Assembly (NCBI GenBank): GCA_002314945.1
Contig: DCHV01000019.1
Coordinates: forward strand, 1-5,097
DNA: 5,097 nucleotides
Source: Prevotellaceae bacterium UBA1743
Lineage (GTDB): Bacteria > Bacteroidota > Bacteroidia > Bacteroidales > Bacteroidaceae
Direction: 5' to 3'
In this document: piece by piece, positions 1-5,097 of the stretch
Position numbering within the stretch: the first letter of the stretch is position 1
Layout of the letters: every line of letters starts with the position of its first letter
Notes under the pieces: model-generated
Told to the model about the DNA's origin: nothing
Database searches by the model: none
The model's input: only the letters and a program-made list of their open reading frames with translations
Program-made: the position numbers and the translations under genes

Positions 1-61
1 GTAACAAACTCCCGCCCATTCTGTAACAAAGTAGTTGCAGCGAGGAGTTGAGGAAGCTATC

Positions 62-236
62 GTGATGTTGTCATTATGGTCATTAGTCATTTGTCATTAA
101 GCGAAAATGAAATGCGTTTTTGCCTCAAAGTAAATAGATATATTTATATATAAATATATCTATTTACTTTGGCGGAAATCGGCGACATCAGAAATCCTTA
201 ATGACAAATGACTAATGACAATCGTGACAATATTAC
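62..236. repeat. Large nested inverted repeat (MITE-like or intergenic hairpin element)
   Basis: The outer arms 62-101 and 197-236 are reverse complements at 35 of 40 positions, and the inner 23 bases (79-101 against 197-219) match perfectly. The arms are built from a 7-base unit, GTCATTA or GTCATTT, at 70-76, 79-85, 86-92 and 93-99 on the left, with the reverse complements on the right. Between the arms, about 114-124 can pair imperfectly with 171-183, and the centre is a perfect palindrome, so the whole 175 bases could fold as one long hairpin. I see no coding frame in it. It may be a non-autonomous mobile element, a dispersed intergenic repeat, or a strong transcription barrier for a gene left of the window. 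No clean target-site duplication abuts the arms; the flanks 1-61 show nothing else recognisable apart from copies of GTAACAAA. Confidence 0.8.
126..171. repeat. Perfect 46-bp AT-rich palindrome
   Basis: The left half 126-148 (beginning CAAAGTAAATAG) is the exact reverse complement of 149-171 (ending CTATTTACTTTG), with no spacer. The centre is alternating T and A. It forms the tip of the larger inverted repeat at 62-236. A spacerless perfect palindrome of this length can extrude as a cruciform or, if transcribed, form a very stable hairpin. Its function is unknown. Confidence 0.9.
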
Positions 237-284
237 CCAAACTATTTTGTAACAAAACACGCTCTGCTATTTTACCTTCAACTC

Positions 285-315
285 TTGTTGGTGAAAAAAA
301 TATATTTTACCTTTG
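285..315 (+). promoter_or_regulatory. Candidate Bacteroidales promoter (distal)
   Basis: TACCTTTG at 308-315 matches the Bacteroidales -7 consensus TAnnTTTG exactly. TTG at 285-287 lies 20 bases upstream, and a second TTG at 288-290 lies 17 bases upstream; either fits a -33 element. Transcription would start near 321-323 and run about 190 bases before the regulator gene at 516, producing a long leader or a separate small RNA. The call rests on motif matching only. Confidence 0.5.
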
Positions 316-515
316 CAGGGAAATCGAAAATAAAAAAACAACACATCTCCGAAAATTTGTGTGAGAGGCTGAACGTTTCGTTCACCCCTCATCGTTACAT
401 AACGAAATTAAAGTCCCTGGGAATGTGCGTTTTCTTCATAAAGTAATTGTATATTAAAATTATTTGGTAATTTTGTCGACGAAAAAATCAACGACAATCA
501 CCGTTATTACAAAAC
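316..515 (+). other. Leader region with two dyads, no gene seen
   Basis: This stretch lies between the distal promoter and the regulator start and has no convincing reading frame. Two dyads stand out. The first is a hairpin with GAGG (365-368) and TGAACG (370-375), a TTT loop, then CGTTCA (379-384) and CCTC (387-390). The second is TCGTTA-CA-TAACGA at 392-405. A short TCCC-T-GGGA dyad follows at 414-422. None is followed by a proper T tract, so they are not obvious terminators. They could be leader structure, a small RNA body or operator sites. I do not recognise a known riboswitch class. Confidence 0.35.
446..475 (+). promoter_or_regulatory. Candidate proximal promoter of the AraC-type gene
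   Basis: TAATTTTG at 468-475 matches the TAnnTTTG -7 box exactly. ATTG at 446-449 lies 18 bases upstream and is a plausible -33 element. The expected start near 481-483 would give a 5' leader of about 33 bases before the ATG at 516, so this is the more natural of the two promoters for that gene. Confidence 0.55.
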
Positions 516-1562
516 ATGCTTCGTACATTATTCAGTTTTACACCGTTTGCCGTTTGTCTCTGCTGGTTCATGATCTTTGCCGCAAGCTATCGTAGGAATG
601 ACTCAGCAAAGCGTATGCTGACACTTTTTCTGGCTACTTGTGTAATACTGTATTTCTGTCACGGATTATTTTTCACAGTTGGTCTTTCGCATGAGACGGA
701 ATGTATTTGGACGCTCTGCTCGCTGTCGGTATATCCACTATATTATATGTACCTTTACCGTCTGACATCTAAGCCGCATCCTATTTCCAGAATAATAATG
801 TTCCTGCTACCAGGATTTGTGGTAGCCTTTGCAAAATACCTCTTTCCTTGCGAATTGACCGACGATGCCCGAAAGTTACTGAATATGGTGCAGATCGCAC
901 TTGTATTGTATTATGGTTGTCGTAGGCTTTCTGCCTTTGACAAAGAGTTGGCCGATGTATATGATGATGTCACAGGTCGTGACACCAGATCCATCAGGAA
1001 TCTGCTTATAGCCTTTGTTGTTACTTCGTTATGTTCGGTAGTGGCAAATGCCTTGGGACGAGATTATTTCGCGCAGAACGAATGGCTCATTCTTGCCGTT
1101 TTGAGCCCATTCAGCGTGATGCTGTTCATTCTGAGTTATATCGGTTACACAAGAATTTTCTCGGCCGAAGAATTCGTAAGCGATATCAAGGAGGATAATT
1201 CTATTGAAGAGACAAGCGTCAATGATAATCTTGGTGCATTAATTGAGCAACTTGTGGTTGAGGAAAAGTATTATCTGACACCAAACCTGAAGATAACAGA
1301 TGTGGCAAAACGCGTAAATTCTTGCCGTACATACGTATCGCAATATATCAACCATACACACAACTGCAGTTTCTCCGACTACATCAACAAACTGCGAATA
1401 GAGTACGCCAAGGAACTAATACTCAGTAATCCAGAAACAAAAATCATCATCATTGCAAATTGTTCAGGATTCACAAATGAGACGTCTTTTTATCGTAATT
1501 TCGTGAAGTTCACAGGTAAACGACCCAAAAAATGGGTTGACTCCTATAACACAAAACTATAA
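516..1562 (+). CDS. Membrane-anchored AraC-family transcriptional regulator
   Basis: The 348-residue protein has two halves. Residues 1-215 are strongly hydrophobic and hold about seven predicted membrane segments (roughly 4-24, 34-55, 63-82, 92-110, 119-136, 160-180 and 190-213). Residues 240-348 are an AraC/XylS DNA-binding domain. Its first helix-turn-helix is near 258-282 (KITDVAKRVNSCRTYVSQY) and its second near 309-340, with the family hallmark GF..ETSFYRNF....G..P. An acidic linker at 217-235 joins the halves. This layout is common in Bacteroidetes, where the signal is usually unknown. There is no cupin sugar-binding domain, no large periplasmic sensor and no kinase part, so it is not a hybrid two-component system. 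Twelve cysteines, nine of them in the membrane half, are notable. The ATG at 516 follows a -7 box by 40 bases and has no Shine-Dalgarno sequence, as is usual here. Its target is unknown; the convergent glycosidase is a neighbour, not a proven target. Confidence 0.88.
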   Translation: MLRTLFSFTPFAVCLCWFMIFAASYRRNDSAKRMLTLFLATCVILYFCHGLFFTVGLSHETECIWTLCSLSVYPLYYMYLYRLTSKPHPISRIIMFLLPGFVVAFAKYLFPCELTDDARKLLNMVQIALVLYYGCRRLSAFDKELADVYDDVTGRDTRSIRNLLIAFVVTSLCSVVANALGRDYFAQNEWLILAVLSPFSVMLFILSYIGYTRIFSAEEFVSDIKEDNSIEETSVNDNLGALIEQLVVEEKYYLTPNLKITDVAKRVNSCRTYVSQYINHTHNCSFSDYINKLRIEYAKELILSNPETKIIIIANCSGFTNETSFYRNFVKFTGKRPKKWVDSYNTKL

Positions 1563-1572
1563 TATTTTTTCT

Positions 1573-1689
1573 TTATTCTTCACAGAACGAACCAATCTCA
1601 ATCAGGTTTCCTTCAGGGTCAGTCACGTAGCAGGTGCGTTGTCCCCAAGGTTCTGTGACTGATGACATAACGGATTTGGTGCCTATTTC
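1573..1689 (-). pseudogene. C-terminal remnant of a VOC-family (glyoxalase/bleomycin resistance) protein
   Basis: This frame ends in 38 residues, from EIGTKSV to SFCEE, that read as the end of a VOC-superfamily protein. They carry the typical PWGQRTCYVTDPEGNLIEIG stretch, including the Glu of GNLIEI that is normally a metal ligand in the last beta-alpha-beta module. Upstream in the same frame the sequence becomes basic and low in hydrophobics, because it is the shadow of the glycosidase gene. The VOC N-terminus and start are therefore missing. A full VOC protein is usually 120-150 residues. The fragment begins inside the last codons of the glycosidase and ends 10 bases from the regulator's stop. 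I infer that most of the gene was deleted or replaced. It is probably not translated. Confidence 0.75.
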
Positions 1690-3143
1690 ATTCGGAGGCG
1701 TAGCATCTGTGAGGGCTTGACCGAGAGGGTAATCTTGCCGTTCCTGACAGGAAGTTTGCCGACCTTGGTCTCTCCATCTGCGGTGACTTCGGTGACAATT
1801 GCCTTGCGGCACTTTTCAAAGCCTGCAGGAAGTGTCCACTCCCTCCCTTTATATCCGTCGTGAGAGTATGCTATGATGTTCTTCCCATCTACCCATCGCG
1901 CAGGGATGAATACATTCTCTCCCTCGGCAAGGAGGACCTCATTCTGCCACAGACGCGCCACTCCGTCTGAAAGGGTTGTACGGACTCCCTCGGAAAAGGT
2001 GACCTCGGCATCCCCATTCGTATATTCCGTCAGACGAATCCTGTCGAAATGGTTCAGGAAATCTCTCTTGAGGCTTGAAAGGCAGAAGGCGTCCTTGAAT
2101 TCCGCAATCTTTTTTTCCATGGATTTCTCCTGCTGGATGAAAATCGACTCGATATGTTTGCAGTGCCCGAACAGGTCGGCATACTTGCTGGCGTCATCCC
2201 CACCGCTCAGCTGTGCCGCACTGAAGCGTGTATAGAGCGACTTGTCGTAATAATGATAGACGTACGAGATATAGCCAGGGAATCCCTCGCTGAACCATTC
2301 GGTCGTGACATCTATGCCCTTGTCGTCAAAGTACTTGATGATTTTTCTCTGGGCTTCGGACTCCTCCTCGGGTGTATGCCCGTGATATGCGTCCATCGGC
2401 CTGACATTGAGGAATTGCAGATTGCCATTCTCGTCGGGAATCTCCTGAGGAACGTGATCAATGAAGGCATCGACATGGATGGTGCCTGCCTTGCTGATAG
2501 GAAGGAGATGGCACAAACTGTCAACGCGCTTCTGAAGAAGGCCCTTATTGTATTCTTCCACATAACTCAGCTTGTAACCCCAACCATAGGCGCTTTCCAT
2601 CAGCTTGCCGTTCTTGTCGCGAGCGATGACATCTTCCCTGACGTATTCGTCGAACAGGGGTGAATCGGGATAGCAGTCGGTGAGATTGATGTGGAGACTG
2701 ACAGCTGTGTGGTATTTCTTTCCCTCTCTCATCAGCCATTTGAGGCTCTCGATAGGGCTTTTGTCGCCAGGTCGGGTCAGTGATGTGTTACCCTCGAAAA
2801 ATGCGGGATATTTGGAATCGTGTCCATTGTATTGCCATCCGACAAGATAGATGACCTTGGACATCCCCAAACTGATAGCATCCATTGCCTTGATAGCCTC
2901 GTGGCATTCGTCGAGATTCATTCTGAGATCCTTCTTGCCGTTATCCCGCATCCTCAACTTGCCATCGTAGCAGGCCTGGCAGAGGAATAACTTACTGACC
3001 AGGGTGTGGGAGTAGTCATGGCGCATGTTCACTTTCCACTGGAAGTCTGCGCTTGGGGTGAACTCGGTTGTGCTTGCTACCTGAGCGGGGGCGGAGAATG
3101 CTGCCGAGAGGGCAATTGCTACCAATAGGTTTCTTTTAATCAT
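1683..3143 (-). CDS. Exported GH101/GH129-related glycosidase (endo-alpha-N-acetylgalactosaminidase-like)
   Basis: The 486-residue protein starts with a signal peptide (KR, then a hydrophobic stretch, cleavage likely after SAPA or SAPAQ near 20-21). There is no lipobox cysteine, so a soluble periplasmic or secreted enzyme is likely. Residues about 75-345 resemble the catalytic barrel of GH101 and its relative GH129, which release O-linked GalNAc or Gal-GalNAc from mucin-type glycans. Supporting motifs are GWQYNGHDSKYPAF (102-115), GTIHVDAF (220-227) and TTEWFSEG (280-287). By analogy with those families D225 would be the nucleophile and E282 the acid/base. Residues 365-486 look like the C-terminal beta domain, with the family-like stretch YSHDGYKGREWTLPAGF. 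It is far shorter than secreted GH101 enzymes, which exceed 1,000 residues, and lacks their N-terminal beta-sandwich and carbohydrate-binding modules. It starts 51 bp after mlaF with no TAnnTTTG box between, so it is probably cotranscribed. The substrate is uncertain; the family link is moderately sure. Confidence 0.72.
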   Translation of the reverse strand: MIKRNLLVAIALSAAFSAPAQVASTTEFTPSADFQWKVNMRHDYSHTLVSKLFLCQACYDGKLRMRDNGKKDLRMNLDECHEAIKAMDAISLGMSKVIYLVGWQYNGHDSKYPAFFEGNTSLTRPGDKSPIESLKWLMREGKKYHTAVSLHINLTDCYPDSPLFDEYVREDVIARDKNGKLMESAYGWGYKLSYVEEYNKGLLQKRVDSLCHLLPISKAGTIHVDAFIDHVPQEIPDENGNLQFLNVRPMDAYHGHTPEEESEAQRKIIKYFDDKGIDVTTEWFSEGFPGYISYVYHYYDKSLYTRFSAAQLSGGDDASKYADLFGHCKHIESIFIQQEKSMEKKIAEFKDAFCLSSLKRDFLNHFDRIRLTEYTNGDAEVTFSEGVRTTLSDGVARLWQNEVLLAEGENVFIPARWVDGKNIIAYSHDGYKGREWTLPAGFEKCRKAIVTEVTADGETKVGKLPVRNGKITLSVKPSQMLRLRMK

Positions 3144-3194
3144 AGTCTTATGCTGTGGGTGTGTTCTCTATGTCGCTGATGTTGGCGTATCGTC

Positions 3195-3953
3195 TCATTG
3201 CATGGCTGCTACCTTCACTTTGCGGAAGAGATCGGAGGCGAAGATGAAGGAATTGAGTTTCTCGTTGGTACTCGTAAGTATGTCGTCCTTGCATCCCTGC
3301 CATTCCTTTTTTCCCTCGCTGATGAAGATGATATGCTCACCGATTCCCATCACGGAATTCATGTCGTGGGTGTTGATGATGGTGGTGATACTATATTCGG
3401 TGGTGATGTCGTGGATGAGTTCGTCGATGAGAAGGCTCGTCTGAGGATCAAGTCCGCTGTTGGGCTCGTCGCAGAAGAGGTAGCGGGGATTGAGGGCTAT
3501 GGCGCGTGCAATGGCTACTCGCTTCTGCATTCCTCCGCTCAATTCACCGGGGAACTTGTCTTCCGCCCCTTGCAGGTTGACTCGTTGGAGGCAGAACTTG
3601 GCACGTTGGATACGGTCAGCCTCGTTCATATCGGAGAACATGTCGAGGGGGAACTTTACGTTTTCGAGCACCGAAATGCTGTCGAAGAGGGCGGCACTCT
3701 GGAATATCATCCCCATCTCCCTGCGCAAGAGAACTTTCTCTTTCTTGCTCATCTGTACGAAATCACGTCCGTCGTACAAAATCTTTCCGCTGTCGGGAGT
3801 GTAGAGGCCAACGATATTCTTCATCAGTACCGTCTTTCCACTACCACTCTGTCCGATGATGAGGTTGGTTTTCCCTTCATGGAATAGGGCATCAATACCC
3901 TTGAGTACTTCTCGTCCTTCGAAGGACTTGTGAATGTTTCCGAGTTCAATCAT
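3195..3953 (-). CDS. mlaF: MlaF-type ABC transporter ATP-binding protein
   Basis: This 252-residue cytoplasmic ATPase powers an MCE/Mla phospholipid transporter between the inner and outer membranes. All ABC motifs are intact: Walker A GQSGSGKT (34-41), Q-loop GMIFQSAALFDS (Q85), signature LSGGMQKR (138-145), Walker B RYLFCDEP (157-164, catalytic E163), D-loop SGLDPQT and H-loop H196 (NTHD). The Q-loop FQSAALFDS and the signature LSGGMQKRVAIARAIA are typical of MlaF rather than of amino-acid or metal importers. Its ATG overlaps the stop of the upstream permease gene in an ATGA arrangement, which indicates translational coupling and a shared complex. Length is normal for the family. The MCE-domain partner MlaD is not in this window. 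Confidence 0.93.
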   Translation of the reverse strand: MIELGNIHKSFEGREVLKGIDALFHEGKTNLIIGQSGSGKTVLMKNIVGLYTPDSGKILYDGRDFVQMSKKEKVLLRREMGMIFQSAALFDSISVLENVKFPLDMFSDMNEADRIQRAKFCLQRVNLQGAEDKFPGELSGGMQKRVAIARAIALNPRYLFCDEPNSGLDPQTSLLIDELIHDITTEYSITTIINTHDMNSVMGIGEHIIFISEGKKEWQGCKDDILTSTNEKLNSFIFASDLFRKVKVAAMQ

Positions 3954-4693
3954 GACAATAGGGAGGTGAGGAATATGTCGGCGAAAAGGATATTTACACT
4001 ACTGTAAACCACCGCGTTAGTACTGGCTTTTCCCACCTCGACAGAACCTCCCTCGACGGTGTAACCATAGTAACTGGAGATGCTGGCGATGATGAAAGCA
4101 AAGAAGATGCTCTTGATGATGGACATCCATACGTACCATTGATTGAAACTGTGGAGCAGGCCTACGGTGAGGTCGTCGGCCGTGATGATGCCGAACAGGG
4201 AGGTGGCGTAGGCCCCTGCGAATCCCGATGCCATGCTGAAGATGGCGAGGAAGGGAATCATGGTGACCATACCTGCTATCTTGGGCAGAATGAGGAAAGA
4301 AGCGGAGTTTACACCCATTATCTCGAGGGCGTCTATCTGCTGTGTTACTCGCATCGTACCGAGCTCGGAAGCAATGTTGCTCCCCACCTTTCCCGACAAT
4401 ATGAGGCACATGATGCTACTGGAAAATTCGAGAAGCATAATCTCTCGCGTCGTGTATCCTGTAGTGAACCGCGGCATCCATGGGCTCTGGATGTTCAGTC
4501 GGATCTGGATGCAGATGACGGCTCCAATGAAGAAGGAGATGAGTAAGACAATACCGATGGAATCTACTCCCAACTGAGACATCTCCTTGGCGTATTGCTT
4601 CATATATACACGCCATTTCTCAGGAATGCTGAAGACACGTCCCATAAGTAGGAGATAACGCCCGAATGTGGTCAATCCATGAATGATAAACAT
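3950..4693 (-). CDS. mlaE: MlaE-type ABC transporter permease
   Basis: The 247-residue inner-membrane permease is the partner of the ATPase encoded just downstream. It has an amphipathic N-terminus (to about 40), then membrane segments near 44-66, 86-102, 136-165, 190-210 and 228-245. Family signatures are the cytoplasmic coupling stretch ELGTMRVTQQIDALEIMGVN (110-129) and the late motif GYTVEGGSVEVGKASTNAVV (210-229), equivalent to the GG.EGVG.ATT region of E. coli MlaE. I chose the ATG at 4693. An in-frame TTG at 4717 would add eight residues but lies inside the probable -7 promoter box (4715-4722), so it should not be in the transcript. The protein likely moves phospholipids with MlaF and an MCE protein encoded elsewhere. 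Transport direction cannot be told from sequence. Confidence 0.92.
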   Translation of the reverse strand: MFIIHGLTTFGRYLLLMGRVFSIPEKWRVYMKQYAKEMSQLGVDSIGIVLLISFFIGAVICIQIRLNIQSPWMPRFTTGYTTREIMLLEFSSSIMCLILSGKVGSNIASELGTMRVTQQIDALEIMGVNSASFLILPKIAGMVTMIPFLAIFSMASGFAGAYATSLFGIITADDLTVGLLHSFNQWYVWMSIIKSIFFAFIIASISSYYGYTVEGGSVEVGKASTNAVVYSSVNILFADIFLTSLLS

Positions 4694-4714
4694 ACGTTTC
4701 CCGTTTTGGTGTGA

Positions 4715-4741
4715 CAAAATTACTAAAATACTTCCGAAAAA
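4715..4741 (-). promoter_or_regulatory. Candidate promoter of the mlaE-mlaF-glycosidase operon
   Basis: On the minus strand, TAATTTTG (4722 down to 4715) matches the -7 consensus TAnnTTTG exactly. A T-rich TTTTTC (4741-4736) sits at about the -33 position but is only a partial match to TTTG. Transcription would begin near 4708, giving about 15 bases of leader before the ATG at 4693. Confidence 0.6.
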
Positions 4742-4757
4742 TCAGTCTTTCACTCGG

Positions 4758-4784
4758 TTGTATTTGCCTTTTTTCGTACTTTTG
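4758..4784 (+). promoter_or_regulatory. Candidate promoter of the lptB-like gene
   Basis: TACTTTTG at 4777-4784 matches TAnnTTTG exactly. The -33 element is poor: TTG at 4758-4760 is 16 bases upstream, closer than usual. The expected start near 4790 gives a very short leader: about 6 bases to the first ATG (4796), 12 to the second (4802) and 15 to the third (4805). The box lies back to back with the promoter of the mla genes. Confidence 0.55.
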
Positions 4785-4795
4785 TAACTAAAATA

Positions 4796-5097
4796 ATGTC
4801 TATGATGGAAGAAACACTTGAGTTGAGAAGTGAAGGCCTGGTGAAGATCTATGGTAAGCGTACGGTGGTTAACAATGTGAGTTTCCAGGTGCGACAGGGG
4901 GAAATCGTAGGTTTGCTCGGCCCCAATGGAGCAGGGAAGACGACTTCGTTCTACATGACTACCGGATTGGTAATCCCTAACGCAGGACATATCTATCTGG
5001 CAGGAAAGGAAATCACCAAATTGCCTGTCTATCAACGCGCACGTTTGGGCATCGGATACCTGGCTCAGGAGGCGAGCGTGTTCCGCAAGATGAGTGT
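4796..5097 (+). CDS. lptB: LptB-like LPS-export ABC ATPase (partial, cut by the window edge)
   Basis: Only the first 97-100 codons are present; the family is usually about 240-255 residues. LptB is the cytoplasmic ATPase of the LptBFGC complex that drives LPS through the Lpt bridge to the outer membrane. Counting from the ATG at 4805, Walker A is GPNGAGKTT (39-47), and the Q-loop is YLAQEASVFRKMS (Q88). GPNGAGKTTSFYMTTGL and GIGYLAQEASVFRKMS are strongly characteristic of LptB, where the E. coli protein has a very similar pair. The signature, Walker B and H-loop lie beyond the window. Three in-frame ATGs at 4796, 4802 and 4805 compete as start. The first is used for the coordinates, but 4805 (MEETLELR) leaves a more normal leader and fits the family N-terminus as I recall it. 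Confidence 0.9.
   Translation, partial: MSMMEETLELRSEGLVKIYGKRTVVNNVSFQVRQGEIVGLLGPNGAGKTTSFYMTTGLVIPNAGHIYLAGKEITKLPVYQRARLGIGYLAQEASVFRKMS

Noticed and set aside
62..236. CRISPR array or attachment site in the repeat-rich left end
   Set aside because: The units are 7 bases, contiguous and in mirrored orientation, with no spacers of constant length, and no integrase or cas gene is in the window.
1523..1570. Possible terminator: ACCCA-AAAAA-TGGGT hairpin and the T-rich run at 1563-1570
   Set aside because: The stem has only five pairs and lies within the regulator's coding sequence, with 25 bases between it and the T run. On the minus strand no T tract follows it.
2154..2663. 169-codon plus-strand frame opposite the glycosidase
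   Set aside because: It has no recognisable domain and is fully explained as a shadow of the minus-strand gene, which has a signal peptide and family motifs.
3198..3887. 229-codon open frame on the plus strand, opposite mlaF
   Set aside because: It is the antisense shadow of a clear ABC ATPase with all motifs; the translation matches no domain and is rich in Glu, Asp and Val, as expected from reverse codons.
4694..4717. TTG start at 4717 for the permease, adding eight residues
   Set aside because: The TTG lies inside an exact TAnnTTTG promoter box, and the ATG at 4693 gives a family-like N-terminus and length.

Overview
The window looks like chromosomal DNA of a Bacteroidales bacterium, most likely Prevotella or a close relative. 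This rests on the protein sequences, the lack of Shine-Dalgarno sequences before the starts, and several exact matches to the Bacteroidales -7 promoter box TAnnTTTG. It holds four intact or window-truncated core genes, one accessory glycosidase and one gene remnant.

Layout. Positions 1-515 hold no gene. They contain a large nested inverted repeat (62-236) built on a 7-base unit, with a perfect 46-bp palindrome at its centre. After it come two candidate promoters (308-315 and 468-475) and a leader with two hairpin-forming dyads. Positions 516-1562 (+) encode a membrane-anchored AraC-type regulator with about seven predicted membrane segments and a C-terminal double helix-turn-helix. Facing it on the minus strand is a 38-codon C-terminal fragment of a VOC (glyoxalase/bleomycin resistance) protein, at 1573-1689. 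It overlaps the last codons of an exported glycosidase related to GH101/GH129 (1683-3143, -). Upstream of the glycosidase, on the same strand, lie the ATPase (3195-3953) and permease (3950-4693) of an Mla-type lipid transporter, overlapping by 4 bases. A divergent promoter region of about 100 bp separates them from the first 97 or so codons of an LptB-like LPS-export ATPase, which runs off the right edge (+).

How the genes fit together. MlaE and MlaF would form the inner-membrane ABC machine that moves phospholipid to or from the outer membrane, and LptB powers LPS export. The two envelope-lipid systems are therefore transcribed back to back. The glycosidase sits 51 bp behind mlaF with no visible promoter of its own, so it is probably read as the third gene of the mla transcript, at a place where an MCE/MlaD partner might be expected. 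The VOC fragment at its 3' end suggests that a deletion or replacement put the glycosidase there. No wholly new system is evident. The points most worth a second look are the palindromic repeat, the glycosidase/VOC junction and the compact GH101-like enzyme itself.
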